Below, piece after piece: positions 12,101-23,286 of a stretch of DNA of 64,000 bases. Numbering within the stretch: position 1 is the stretch's first letter; every line of letters begins with the position of its first letter. Origin of the DNA: Rhynchonema sp. JSB1_4 (Eukaryota > Nematoda > Chromadorea > Monhysterida > Xyalidae); assembly GCA_030248065.1 (NCBI GenBank), contig JASAMV010009160.1, positions 19,669-83,668 on the forward strand, read 5' to 3'. The notes below the pieces were generated by a model. It was not told where the DNA came from and ran no database searches. It was given only the letters and a program-made list of their open reading frames with translations. The position numbers were made by a program, and so were the translations under genes.

Positions 12101-14406
12101 AAAGCGCTTGGTGAAGGCTGCCTGGCATAACAAGCTGGCGAGTGGCACCACTGATACTCGGAAACGCAGCACACCCCGGCCGGGCAACTACCATGCGTAT
12201 CCGCTAGAGTCGGCAATAAGTGCAAACACAGCGAAGTTACAGCAATCCACAAAATATGACACGAAAACCAAGTGATTGCAGTCGACACGACGTCGTCGTC
12301 GGCCAATGACGGCACACCAGCGGCGGGCGTGTTGGGTTCGGTGCCCCTTGTGCCCAGCACCAATGGCATGCAAGCTGCGCCAACGTCCATGTCGCCGAAA
12401 CGCAAACCAGAACGGACGGTGGCGAGAATGGAGGAATATGTGAGTTTGGCATTATTGTTGACGACACCCGTGTGTAGTGCTGCTGTTGGAATAGCTCGAG
12501 TTCACGACAGCACATACCCGATATAATCTCATGGAAACAGAGATTATCACTGATGCAGAACTTCGGGATGTTTTATAAGTGTTTGGTGCAATATCTGGCG
12601 AACTGTCGGTAGAAACGTAGCAGGCGTGTTCAGTAGGGCAGGATCACTTTCTACGAACCTTTCCGTGGGCATGAAGAAAGGGCCATTGCTCCAGCGCTGT
12701 CCAGCATGCACCCACGTGTTTTATCATTAGTTCGTTGCGCGTTTTCCAATCAACGCCTAGCTAATCCCTCCCGTTGTTCTCAGCCATCTGCGCCCGCGCA
12801 GCACGTGTCCAAATCGGCGCACGAACTATTGACACGTGTGAATGCGCACGGTGTGTCCGTATGCGCTCGATTCCCCCGATCCCCCTCCCTCCACTCGAAT
12901 CGAATGTGTGTGGTCGAGTTGCAATGCGCCAATCACTCGAATGATCGACAGCAGATGCACGTCAATGTTCAGGTGTGTGTCAGGCAGTAATCTTGTAAAG
13001 CACGGCACACGATCAGCAGCAGGCTGGCTGTGTGCGCAACCGCAAGGGCTACAGACGAACATTTTATAGTTTATGCGTAATGCATATTGCCTCTGGCTTA
13101 CGTAAGTGGATGCCCTATTAAGAGTGTTTTTCTATCGAATCGACGCGGTAACGAAGTTTGACATGGATTTTGTGTGTAAAGTTCGCTTGTCAAACTTGCT
13201 CTGACGCGGAATATGCAGCTGTTTATTCCAGAAAGACAAGCTTCCATCGGGTGTCAATGTGGCGGAGGTGACCGATTCGGGGCTGCAACTCGATCCGGGT
13301 GCTTCCGCTACCGTAACTCTCGGGGTGGACTTTGCTGACACAACGCAGGTTGGACTATTTGATTGTTTGAAAATTATTCGTTTGTTTGGTCAAGCATCCA
13401 TCCGAGAGCTTTTTACTTTTGACAGGCAGCAACAATCGAAATTGTGGTCACCAAACCCGACCAGGACCCGGCTCGATACCCAATCAAACTGTCAGCCAGC
13501 GTTGGCGAACAACTGCAGCCCGTGCTGTTGAGTCCGGAACAGTTCAGAATCGAGCAAAGTTGGTTTTCATTCATTAAGTGACAGGCTGTGCTGAATTCAG
13601 TACCCTCGAGACGCCATATCTGCCAACTTTATACACCGCAAGGCATCGCATCCCACGCCCATTGATTATTTTCGTGCCTTACAACTTTATACACCGCAAG
13701 TGCTTATTCGCATCCCACGCCCACCTTTGCAGCTCGACTAAGTGGCCTGAATGAAACATCAGCCAAGATCAAATTGAGCGACGCGCACAATCTTTCGGAT
13801 ACGCAAAGTATTGTGGCGGTGGTGTATGAGCTGGCCAATGTCATACAAGTCGATCAGATGGGAGACACGAATAAGGTGACGATTGGTTGACCGGGACGTT
13901 CTGAAAACAATTGTCACGCTGCAATTTACCTTCTGATGAACTGGCTTATTTTTTATGTTACGCGGCAGTCTGGTGGCATGGACACAGATCATGCCATTGG
14001 TGCAAGGCCCCACCCTACAAAAAACAGGAAAAAATAAGTTTTTCAAAAATTGAATCAAAATCAAAGAACCTATTTCATAATTGTTTCGTGCCCAGTTTTC
14101 TTTTCTGTTCAGTAAATTTTCTTCAAGATGACCGAAAGTGCCATATGCTGTTCAGGTCGTTTTTGAAGTCCTGACAGCCGCTCACGCAAAAACAAATTGC
14201 TCATTCGTCAAATACCACCCCTCTCATTTCATTCCCTCAAACCTCAATCATTGCAGTTATGTTTCTGCGGCCGCACGCTGTCAGGTAAATCACTGGTCTT
14301 GATCTCATTCGCTGAATCCGGCGATTCGATTCGGTTGACAGTAAATTGCGAGAAGATGGTGATCGGATCGATGCTGTTCAAGCAGTTGAAGGAGGCGCTC
14401 ACTTGA
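3185..14406 (+). CDS. AP3B1: AP-3 complex subunit beta
   Basis: Large subunit of the AP-3 adaptor, which sorts cargo from endosomes to lysosome-related organelles on the cytosolic membrane face. 27 exons with matching phases: 3185-3285, 3500-3578, 3639-3713, 3787-3882, 4475-4635, 4702-4768, 4841-4960, 5207-5263, 5391-5600, 6875-7027, 8413-8484, 8545-8607, 8770-8902, 9216-9325, 9624-9734, 9798-9925, 10038-10159, 10281-10445, 10762-10860, 10999-11085, 11157-11339, 12282-12439, 12784-12972, 13232-13348, 13426-13558, 13733-13875, 14257-14406. Predicted 1093 aa, almost the human length. Residues 1 to ~675 are the adaptin trunk ([58 protein letters not shown]). Residues ~675-800 are the acidic serine-rich hinge, split over three small exons. 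The rest is the C-terminal appendage ([22 protein letters not shown]). The start is the first ATG before the conserved HADLKAML block. Whether it is AP3B1- or AP3B2-like is not decidable; a single invertebrate AP3B is likely. Confidence 0.97.
3915..4030. repeat. dispersed GTGGCTCATT repeat, copy 1
   Basis: About 115 bases in an AP3B intron, built from GTGGCTCATT units and ending in TGGCCCAATGAG. A related copy is at 55739-55816 in the same orientation, so this is a dispersed repeat family of unknown type. Confidence 0.6.
5948..6822. mobile_element. foldback/MITE element with GGGGCC-rich inverted ends, TA flanks
   Basis: 875-bp element inside the AP3B intron 5601-6874. The two ends are long inverted copies (roughly 285 bases each) starting GGGCGCGCCCATGTAGGCC and containing several GGGGCC runs, followed by an AT-richer arm with a conserved GCACAGCTGCATAT-like block. 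The element is flanked by TA on both sides (5946-5947 and 6823-6824), as expected for Tc1/mariner-type insertion. No transposase is visible, so it is non-autonomous. Open frames read across the GGGGCC runs are repeat artefacts. Confidence 0.75.
7028..8412 (+). other. large AP3B intron without recognisable features
   Basis: The longest AP3B intron (1385 bases). I see no exon, RNA gene or clear repeat in it; the small open frames have no supported coding content. Confidence 0.5.
11600..11754. repeat. degenerate inverted-repeat element in AP3B intron
   Basis: Around GAAGCGCACGTGG and GCGTGCTTCATGTGCC the intron 11340-12281 folds on itself. The stretch GGATCAGGCAATG followed by TTGAAA and a TTCT-type end resembles the inner part of the element at 26401-26565, so both probably belong to one MITE family. 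The ends are too diverged to set exact borders. Confidence 0.4.
13625..13723. repeat. direct duplication inside an AP3B intron
   Basis: The block AACTTTATACACCGCAAG ... GCATCCCACGCCCA occurs twice (13625-13661 and 13683-13723), with a short insertion in the second copy. This is a local tandem duplication just upstream of the acceptor at 13732; both copies are intronic. Confidence 0.7.
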
Positions 14407-14739
14407 AGTGGTGATGGGTAGTGAATAGCACGTGTATTAGCTTAGGGATTCATTTGGGATTTGGTTATGATGATTGGTTTGTTTTACACTTTCAGATTCT
14501 GATAGATATTTAATTTGTGGGGATTACTGCTGTTTTGTGGTGATGGTTTGTCTGCAAAATTAAGTATAATATTTCGAATATTTTGATAAAGTGCTTGTTT
14601 TGTTTACACGTTTGCGTGTGAGGCATTTCAAATTGTTAGTTGTTTCGTCGAGCCAGACTTCTTTATTGTGATTTCTTCCTTACTTCGTGGTCATATTATT
14701 TTCATTCAAAAATTGTACATTCCGAAGTTGTTGAGCATA

Positions 14740-14745
14740 AATAAA
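14740..14745 (+). terminator. AATAAA poly(A) signal, AP3B
   Basis: AATAAA 334 bases after the AP3B stop codon and about 130 bases before the GNPNAT1 start. It is the only canonical signal I see in this gap. Confidence 0.5.
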
Positions 14746-14876
14746 TTTGGGTGACACAAGGTTTCATAATCCATTCGAAATATATGTGATCGGTTCCCAT
14801 TCCGATATGTGAAATACTTCTAAATTTTCTTTCGAAAATCTGAACTTTCTAAAATGCGATTTGTTCCAGCAAAATA

Positions 14877-17023
14877 ATGTACCGCAATTTTCAAACCCAA
14901 GATCGAAGTAAGCCAATGGAGCAGCAGCCGTGCGCTAGCGTGAATGGCGAAGTGCCAATTCAGGGCTGCCCTCGTGGCAAGGGCCTTCATTCGATGGATA
15001 ACAACAACGAAACCACGATCACAAATAATAATGATCCATGTCAGCAACCATTCGAGGTTTTTGTTAATTTCGTTTTTTCACGTCTGGCATAGTTGACTGT
15101 TCACGCTGGTGGATTCTCTTGATATATGCGGTCTCACAAAAATTTTTCAAAGTTTTTTGCACGAATCGATGCTACATAGCTATGTGACATGTTTTTACAT
15201 TTCAGCTTCGCAAACTGCCCGATTCTCTCTTTTCGCCTTCCCATCTGATTGACATGATGTCTGAATGCAGCTCAAGCCTAATGCCTTTGCCTGACGGTTA
15301 GGCAGACTTGTTTCAGCATTTTTTTATTACACCTAAAATTTATTAAATAAATAAGAAACTGTCAGGACTACACATACGGCCTTTATGCATCTCGGATTTC
15401 GACAAGAATTTTCCTTCGCTGCTCTCGCAACTAACTGACGTCGGGGAACCCACGCAGCAGCAGTTTGAAGGTTGGGCTTCGTGATGTTTCACAACAGAAT
15501 GTAACCTTCGTAAACGTTTATGTTATTTTTCAGCCCAATTTCGTTCCATGCAATCCTGCCAACGAGCACTGTTCTATGTGACTGTCATTGAAGACACTGA
15601 CACAAACAAGGTAATGTTTCATCATTCGTCGTTGGATGATGTTCATCTTATAAATGCCTGCCGTGTTCAGATAGTGGCGGCAGCGACATTGGTGCTCGAA
15701 CTCAAATTCATTCATTGCATGGGTCATCGAGGTCGAATAGAGGACGTGGTGGTCGATGAATGTATGAGGGGCAAACAGTTGGGGAAAATGTTAGTTTGCC
15801 GTTGACTGTTCTGGTGCTAACGACAGGGGGAACCGCAACATAATTTTGGTGGAACAAAATAATTGTAAGTCTTTACTTACAGTTTGTGATGTGCGAAACC
15901 TTGTTTAGGCTGAGCCCACGCGCAGGGTTGGAAAAAAAAATTTTTTTTTAAACAAGTTTTTTTTTTAAAAAAAAAAATTTTTTTTTAAAAAAAAATTTTT
16001 TTTTTAAAAAGTCTGAGATTCGGGGAAATTTTACCAAATTTGCCTAAAAAACGCGCAAAATCGCGAAAAAATGCAACTTTAATTGACAAGTCACTTTTGT
16101 GACTTGGTTTGCATCACTTATCAAGGGTGTTTACGTCATTTAGGTACGATCCAACAGTCTGTGCTTGATATGGACCGATGATTGCTGCTCTGTGGTATCG
16201 GACACAACAGTTTGTGGCCGAATAAGCAAGATTCACTCATAAACCACACAGAGTTGAGAATATAAGCTGCAGAAATACTTGTCGGGCAGCTGAATCAGTC
16301 GTATATGACCGACCTGATGGGGTATGACATCGAAGTACCATGTAGGCACATGCATACTGTGTCCCATGTACCAAGGGAAGGTATAATAACATCATTTGGG
16401 GTATCTTAGGTACCAAATACATGCCCCAAAGGTGATTTTGTGAAGAAAATTTGTCGACCCTTGAGAAAAAATGACAAAAAATAACCCCCAAAAAGGCCAT
16501 TTTTGGACGTTTTAGAACATTTTGTTCCCCCGAAAATTTTTAAAAAAAAAATTTTTTTTTTAAAAAAAAATATTTAAAAAAACTTTTTTTTTTTTAAAAA
16601 AAAAAAAATTTTTTTTTTTAAAAAAAATTTTTTTTTTTTGCCCAACCCTGCCCACGCGACACCACTTAGAATCACCGGTGATATACTTTTTGCTAATTTA
16701 TAGTCTATGCTCATATCGGTGCTGTTGGTACGATCGGGACTTTAACTTTTGCTCTCTACCAAGAATATTCATGATATACAGTGGTCATCACATTAACCTG
16801 GGCACCAAACTGTCGGTCAGTTTCGCCACAGTAGAGGGTTAATAATGTAAAGGAGTCCGACTGTGTTTGCAGTCTGCTCGAGCGTCTGACCATGCTGGGC
16901 CAACGACTTGGTTGTTACAAGATGTCACTCGAGTGCAAAGATCATCTGGTACAATTCTATGAAAAATTCGGATACAAGGTCGATCAGGGCAACAATTTCA
17001 TGGTGAAACGCTTTGTTAAGTGA
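14877..17023 (+). CDS. GNPNAT1: glucosamine 6-phosphate N-acetyltransferase
   Basis: GNAT-fold enzyme that acetylates glucosamine-6-phosphate with acetyl-CoA, the second committed step to UDP-GlcNAc, in the cytosol. Six in-phase exons: 14877-15056, 15206-15296, 15366-15470, 15534-15610, 15671-15789, 16873-17023; 240 aa. Family landmarks are [15 protein letters not shown] near the start of the domain, [10 protein letters not shown], the core strand [20 protein letters not shown], the acetyl-CoA-binding CMRGKQLGK loop, and the C-terminal YKMSLECKD ... FYEKFGYKV. The domain is complete. The first exon adds roughly 55 polar, Asn/Gln-rich residues compared with the ~184-aa human enzyme. The last intron (15790-16872) is enlarged by a hAT insertion. 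Confidence 0.95.
15923..16650. mobile_element. non-autonomous hAT element, TSD CCCACGCG
   Basis: 728-bp element in the last GNPNAT1 intron. Ends are CAGGGTTGG ... CCAACCCTG. It is flanked on both sides by the perfect 8-bp duplication CCCACGCG (15915-15922 and 16651-16658), the target-site length of hAT transposons. Immediately inside each end are long alternating A-run/T-run blocks (15930-16015, 16540-16640). No transposase frame is seen. A second family member is at 44918-45629. Confidence 0.9.
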
Positions 17024-17852
17024 ACCATCTGAGCTTGCTGTTTCAGGAAAACCTTATCTTTTGTAATTTTATGGTCATTATTATTTTAATTATCGAGTCA
17101 TATTTGATTTGGTGGAAGGTTTTAGGCATTATCCCGGTCAGGTTTGGAGGAGAATGCGTTCAGGTCAAGTCGGTTTTTTTTGTTTTACGTTAAGTGTTGT
17201 TGGTCAAAAGCGCTTTCGCTTGACAATTTATTTTATTGGGAGGTATAGTTTTCGAGGTTCTCATCGTCTTTCGCGCTTTTAAAAATCTCGAATTATCGCA
17301 ATCTTGTATTCAGATTACGTTTAGTTGCCAAGTTTCACACAACTGAAGTGCCTATGATGACAGAAGTGGTACAATTTTTATATTTATTCTCAAAACTGAT
17401 TTGATTTACTGACCTTTTATTGCGTTCGTTTCAAATGTGACTGACCTCTGTGAATATTATAACATACTGCATTCCGCCAAGCTTTATCAACAACATTTTT
17501 GTGCATTCTTGTAATTGTTTGTTTGATATTTTGCACTAAAAATCTCAATTGCAGTAAAATGTTGATTTTGTTCTCTGTTTGACTTTGATATTGTCAGATT
17601 TTGCTTGGTCCACGCACCAAACGCACGCTTTGCTTCTGTGCGTGATCCTTCATTGTTGTTCGTGGTCTGAAGCCAAAGTAACATACAAGTTACATTATTC
17701 AGGCTGAAACGGACTCGAATAATGACGGACTGCATATGAAACACGTTCCAACATGGTGTGACAAGCTGTGAGTACGCACACGTTGTTACCATAGGAATCT
17801 GACGTCACTTGTTCCGAGCCTCGTAACCGTGCTCTGTTTTTACTATCACGGC
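17024..17852. other. intergenic, GNPNAT1 to STMP1
   Basis: 829 bases between two plus-strand genes. No gene, RNA or repeat could be supported; open frames here are short and unbiased. Confidence 0.5.
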
Positions 17853-18193
17853 ATGGGGCTGTTCAAAATATTGGTTTGTTTTCAAGTATTTTTATTTCTT
17901 GTCCCACATGTTTCGCTTCCTGTATGAAAACAGTTATTCCTTAATCAATTGGTTATATTCTTCAGACTATAAAACTGAAAGAAAATTGTTTATTTTCCAG
18001 CTGAGCTACGGCGTCGGTGTCTACTCTGGTGTTTTTCTGGCACAAAATTACGAGGTCAGTTTCCTGGATTTGCACAATCCATGTTTTTTCATAAATTGCG
18101 GTTTATGTCAGTTTTCAGTTGCCAATGCTCGAAGACCCACGGAAATACTGGGAGAAAATCAAGGAATACATGGAAGAACACAAAAAGGATTAG
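17853..18193 (+). CDS. STMP1: short transmembrane mitochondrial protein 1 (STMP1-like)
   Basis: Microprotein of 49 aa in three tiny exons that join in phase: 17853-17873, 18001-18054, 18119-18193. It starts MGLFKIL, continues with the hydrophobic segment LSYGVGVYSGVFLAQNYE and ends with a charged helix (YWEKIKEYMEEHKKD). The human STMP1 microprotein has the same plan: about 47 aa, one N-terminal membrane segment ending in YLAQNYD, then a charged tail, with the intron directly after the QNYD/E codon. The family sits in the mitochondrial inner membrane and affects respiratory-chain activity and mitochondrial dynamics. No exon is long enough to appear in a normal ORF scan, so this gene is easily missed. 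Confidence 0.9.
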
Positions 18194-18274
18194 AATCATC
18201 GTGTCTTATCAACTTCACCATATCAACCTGATCTTTCCGAACCCACCCGTCCCAGAAACCCATAAACTTCAACA

Positions 18275-18280
18275 AATAAA
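18275..18280 (+). terminator. AATAAA poly(A) signal, STMP1
   Basis: AATAAA lies 81 bases after the STMP1 stop and only 35 bases before the XRCC1 start codon, so the two transcripts nearly abut or overlap. Confidence 0.6.
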
Positions 18281-18315
18281 CAATCCCTCAAAATAATTGA
18301 ATAGTATAAACTAAA

Positions 18316-21300
18316 ATGCCTCCAATTAAAATCACCAAAGTCCTGTCCTGTTCGTCGGAGCTGCCCGACTTCCCTGCCGAAAATCTCGTCAAATCACAAG
18401 CGTTTGCCAAATGGAAAAGTCAGCCGGGCCCTGGTCAGTTTATGAGATTATATAATATCTGGTGTAAAACATCAGCCAGCCGACCCATTGCTCGGTTTAA
18501 CTGATCACTCGCTATCAGAACATATTTGTGATCCTGTAATCCAGCCAATCGCACGTCGACTGTTGTGCTGCAACTGGAGCACTCAACATCGATTGAAACA
18601 TTAGATATTGGCAATGATGGATCCGCCTTCGTTGAAGTGTTGGTCGGACGATCAGCCACTGGACACGGGGATATGGAGGTTAGGTTAATATAGCTTGTCT
18701 GTGAAACATCACCCACAAAGCGAACAAGTTCAGGTGTTGCTACCCACGGTCACCATGATGTCGCTCAAAGAAAGCCGCGATCAAACGGACATGCTCAAAG
18801 TGCGCATGTTCAAGAAAGCGGACTTTGTGCAGAAAACCGCCGAACAGAAATGGGACATGTTGAAAGTTAGATACAATTTTGTGACTAATGTTTTCATTAG
18901 CAGTGCTACGCAGCTATTATTGGAACCTAGTCCGCATGGCGTTCATATTTGTGACCGTGAAACATTTCCTGGCTGGTTGTTTGATTTTTCATAAAAACTC
19001 GCGTTGAATAGACTATCAGCGAGCCTGCCTTTCTGCTATAAATCAATTTGCCAGCGATAAGGTTCGCAGATTCGATTGGAATTAATGTTTTGCACAGAAC
19101 GAAAATTGATACCTTGTATTTGATAGAATAATGGTAGTGCTTCGGGGATCACCAGTGACAACACAGTGGAACTTAAGTTAGTCCAATATACTTATCAATT
19201 CAGATTGTCTGCACTCAACCATTCAACAAACAGAGCGTCTTTGGTCTGTCATTTGTGCAGTTGATGTCTCCGGAAGAAGCGAAAGTTTGTGGACTTGGCT
19301 TTGTTCTTAATTTTCCGCTAGTTGTTTGTTAATTTTTCAGCGCAACACTCAAACGCCTGCAACAATTTCAACCCCAAATGTTTCCAAGCAGTTCGGCAAA
19401 TTCACACTGCGTCCGGAAACTAACGATGATGTTTCACCCACGTCGGGTGCTCTTATGTTCGGGAAAGCACAGGCAGCTGGGACAAGTTCGTTGGAGGTAA
19501 GTTCTGGTGCAGGTTGGTTGTGGCAACTAGTTTTAGAACGCTGCGTTGATAACCCAATTCTCGACAACATCAAATTGGCACTGTTTGGGACGGCCAGGTC
19601 TTTACTGAGTGAAACATAAACTGCTCAGCGAATGTGCTTGTCCAGTCGTTTTTCATTGTTTATTTTACGGTTGTGTCTTCGTTCAGCAAGACGAAAATTC
19701 TATTCTACTGCTGCCGGCGTGTTTCTCGGTCGCTTGGACCAAACCATGCAGACCGTCGTGCAAACACGGTTATGTGTGTGCTGCCATCCATGTTTCAGGC
19801 ACCTCGGGGACAGGGTACTTTCGAAAGTCACGTAATGCTATTCTAACAAGATATCCACACGCAGGCAGCCAAACCGTCCGTCGTGCCACGCGAACCATCC
19901 AAGACAACCAGTGTCACGCCCAAACCAACCCCACAACAGCCAGTGCACAGAACTTCGACTGAAACATCAGCCAAAGCGAAAGGTCCCGAGGTCGAAAAAC
20001 CGAAGCGAACGAAACTGGGCGATTTTGCTGCCGCAGCAAGCACACCCAAACGAACAAGTGACACACCTATATCTGAGAGAGTGCTCAATGCCGGTAAAAG
20101 GCCCAGACCCGCCCAGCAAGGGTCAGGGTCCAAGCAGTCACACAATGGTGCCCCTACGTCAGGGAGCAAGCCTAGAAGGGCTGCTGCTGCCTCGGTGAAG
20201 AAAGTTCCGTTTGAAAAAGTGTGTGGTTTGTTGATAAGTGTTGTTATATTATCTGTATGAAACTTCAGCTAGTTAGTTTCTGTGTGTTTCAGCTGCTTCA
20301 TGGCTGCACATTCGTGTTAAGTGGTTTTGTGAATCCACAGCGTGGCGACCTGCGAAAGAAAGCACTGGAGATGGGTGCTAAATGCTCAAATGATTGGAAT
20401 GATAGATGCACCCACTTGATATGTGCGTTTGCAAACACGCCGAAAGCCAGAGAGGTCAGTATTGTGGTTTGTCATGTCTTCAAAACGCTGTTTTTTGCAG
20501 TTCATGCAGAGCTGCTGACGAAACAGTACTGACGTGATTTATTACTGTCGCTGAGATAACATCAGCCAGGTGGCCGTAGGCGCACTGGCTGTATTCGCAC
20601 TTGCACTGTACCCACATGCCCTGATACACATGCGCCGATACCTTTGTCCTGTCAGAACCGACTACAGTGATAAAAATTGAGTCAACTTTGTTCCACATGA
20701 AAGCTCGTCCTGTTTACTCAGGTGCAGCGCAGTGGTCATGGTCATATTGTGAGGAAGGAATGGATAATTGATGGACACAGACAACGCAAACGGATGCATT
20801 GGAGACTGTGAGGCTGGCTGGAATTGATGATTTGGTTGTTTTTTGTGTGGGTGACTCAAGAAAATTGACTGAATTGACCGCCAGATGTCAAATTGTACTC
20901 GATGACAGCAAAACATTCTTGTTGTTCATCCAGATTGCCTTGAATGGAAATGCATCTTAAAATGTTTTGCCGATAGCGCATAGTCAGAATAATTCTTAGC
21001 TCGTTGATTGCAAAGCGACACAGCCGTTTCAGCAAAAGAAGAACTAAAATTAGCGCTTGAACAATATCAGTACTGGCCAAACCAATCAGATTTATTCTTC
21101 AGCTATGCGCTCGACCCGAAGCAGCAATCGAACACGTTCTCGGACGATGAATTGGTCGCTGATGACAACAGTGAGGATGGTGAAACATCAACTGATACTC
21201 AGGTAGGTGTTTGAATGTCACGGAGTTGTGTTGTCAGCCAGTGCAGCAAATAATCAGCTGCTTCTATAGTTAGCTTTTCACATTATTTTTCGGTGATTGA

Positions 21301-22219
21301 CAGTATAATGTCGGAAAACGTTGCATGCTCGTTGATCTACCCGTTTCTCGGGCATTGTCCTCTTTCTGATTGCGGTGCCCATAAAATTTGAAGAAACATC
21401 GAATGGGCACTTATGATCAACAAGTCTCATTCATCCGGCATAATGGTAAGTGTGGTTGAGACAAGCGGGCAGACTGAGCCGATACGATCACTGAGTTTGT
21501 TTGCAACACCAACCAATCACAGTTATCGTTTGCAGAGTCAGCAACCAGGCACATCGCAACAGTCCGATCCAGACTACAATCCCGAGTCTGGGTCCGGTTC
21601 TGAGTCGGACAACGAACCGGACGCAAACTGGGACTCGGAGGATACGGATGACGAAATCGAGAGGATCAAGGCCGGACGGACGAAAGGAAAGAGGACAACG
21701 GATAAAAAGGAAGAGAAAGTGGAGAAGAAGAGCAGGTGCGATAACCAATTTTATATTACTTTTCTGTGAAACATCATCCTGTCAAATGCATGATTCGGTA
21801 AGGTAACTTTGGTTTCAGTCTCCAACTTGACGCCGATGGTTTGCCCGTGCTGCCAGATCTGTTCGATGGCATGCGATTCTTTATTTTGTCAGATGTGACG
21901 AAAGAGAAACGACGCCAGGTTGTTGCCTAATTGCCCTGATTGTTCAAGGCTACTTTCTTCTTTTTTGATTCCTGGTCTCAGTCCGATCGTGCATATCCAG
22001 GTGACCCGCTACGTGACGGCGTTCAACGGTCAGCTCGTCTCATACATGGACCCGACTACCGTAACCCACGTGGTCACCGACAAAGCGTGGAATGCGGACT
22101 TTGATGAAATTGGCGCGAAAAATTCGAAAATCCAAATAGTCAAGCCTGATTGGCTGGTGAAATGCGGCGAAACGAACACTCTGGTCGATATTGAGCAGTT
22201 TTTGGTGCAAAAGTCATAA
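18316..22219 (+). CDS. XRCC1: XRCC1 DNA repair scaffold
   Basis: Nuclear scaffold of base-excision and single-strand-break repair. Twelve exons: 18316-18433, 18545-18678, 18734-18865, 19204-19284, 19341-19496, 19865-20218, 20293-20454, 20722-20807, 21016-21202, 21536-21735, 21819-21918, 22001-22219; 642 aa (human 633). Residues 1-~155 form the XRCC1 N-terminal domain that binds DNA polymerase beta (VLSCSSELPDFPAENLVKSQ, LDIGNDGSAFVEVLVG, VFGLSFVQL). Residues ~156-325 are a basic linker with a likely nuclear-localisation region (EKPKRTKLGDFAAAA). Residues ~326-410 are the central BRCT (FVLSGFVNPQRGDLRKKALE, HLICAFANTPKAR, IVRKEWIID). An acidic linker follows, then the C-terminal BRCT (LPDLFDGMRFFIL, RYVTAFNGQLVSYM, VKPDWLVKC), which binds DNA ligase III in animals. 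The 21016 acceptor (AAAG) is chosen by phase; a downstream TTTCAG at about 21031 would break the frame. Confidence 0.95.
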
Positions 22220-23286
22220 TTGTCAATTTTAAATCTCGGATGATTTGACAGGTCAAATATAGGGTGACCCAAAAGTACCCTCAATATCGTTACTCTTGTG
22301 ACCTTGTTAAGAAGTAGACAACTCGGATAAGGTTGAATTGTAGCTCATTGAAATTGCCACGCGATTCTACGTGCGACTAACACCGTTAAATCAATTCTCC
22401 ATGCCGTTGTCTGATGTTTCAAGACTGGATTTTTTATGCGCCTTTTGACCATAATTTTATCAGTAAGCGTGCGGTGTTGGTCACTCTTGGTGGACTTCTT
22501 GAGTTGAAGCTACTGTTATTGATTTAATGACATTTGTGGTTTTGACCAGCGTGAAAGTTGTTCACGGACGGTAAATAAAGAACTTTTACGCTGGTCGAAG
22601 TCTTAAAAAATATCCTTAGCTGTTTGAGTTACCAAGACAAACCTTCAGCAAGAAGCATGCGTGAGACATCAGGTAATTGAACAGAGCGCCATTTTAATAG
22701 GTTTTGTTGCATGGAGAATCGCCTGGTGAGTCCAATGAGCTACAAATCAACCAGTTTCTGTGCGTGTTTGGCTCACAAAGGCCACAAATAGTGACCAAGT
22801 TGAGTGTACTTTTGGGACATTCTGTACATCTGTACATGTATACATTAGTTTGCAAAAAAAGTTGTCATCTAAATAGCGGGTCTGCATGTTTCAGTATGCA
22901 TTAGATTTGCATGTTCTTTTTTCGACAAATTGCTGTGGTATAATAGCCTTTTCACCACAAAATAGAATTATGGCGTGGATGGGCCGTGTGTTTGTGTGTT
23001 CCTATGTTTTCATATCCAATTACTCAATTTTGTGAAGTGTGTGTGTTGTATTGTCATTGTAATGTTCTCATGGCAACCAACGTAAAGGCAACCTGGTTAT
23101 ACTTCTTAGAGCGCTAGGGCTTTCTTGTTTGCGTCATGTTCAAAAATACCAGCGAATTGTTTCAGCACGTTTTGATACGTCACAAACCACCACAAACGTA
23201 TGTAAAAGCGGTGTCAATGTAACAAAGAACAAGACATTTTTCTGGCATGGTGAGACAAACAAGGTGAACAGACGATTGCCTTGCAA
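22220..23286. other. convergent intergenic region, XRCC1 / VWA gene
   Basis: Separates the convergent XRCC1 and VWA genes. It holds an AATAAA at 22574-22579 for XRCC1 and, at about 22257-22285, a mariner-like end (AGGGTGACCCAAAAGTACC) with no visible partner. One GAAACATCA motif copy lies at 22412-22420 on the minus strand. Nothing else recognised. Confidence 0.5.
22574..22579 (+). terminator. AATAAA poly(A) signal, XRCC1
   Basis: AATAAA 355 bases after the XRCC1 stop, in the convergent gap before the VWA gene. Confidence 0.45.

Noticed and set aside
19686..19775. Possible extra XRCC1 exon
   Set aside because: Exons 19341-19496 and 19865-20218 already join in phase; the candidate has no XRCC1 similarity and a poor donor.
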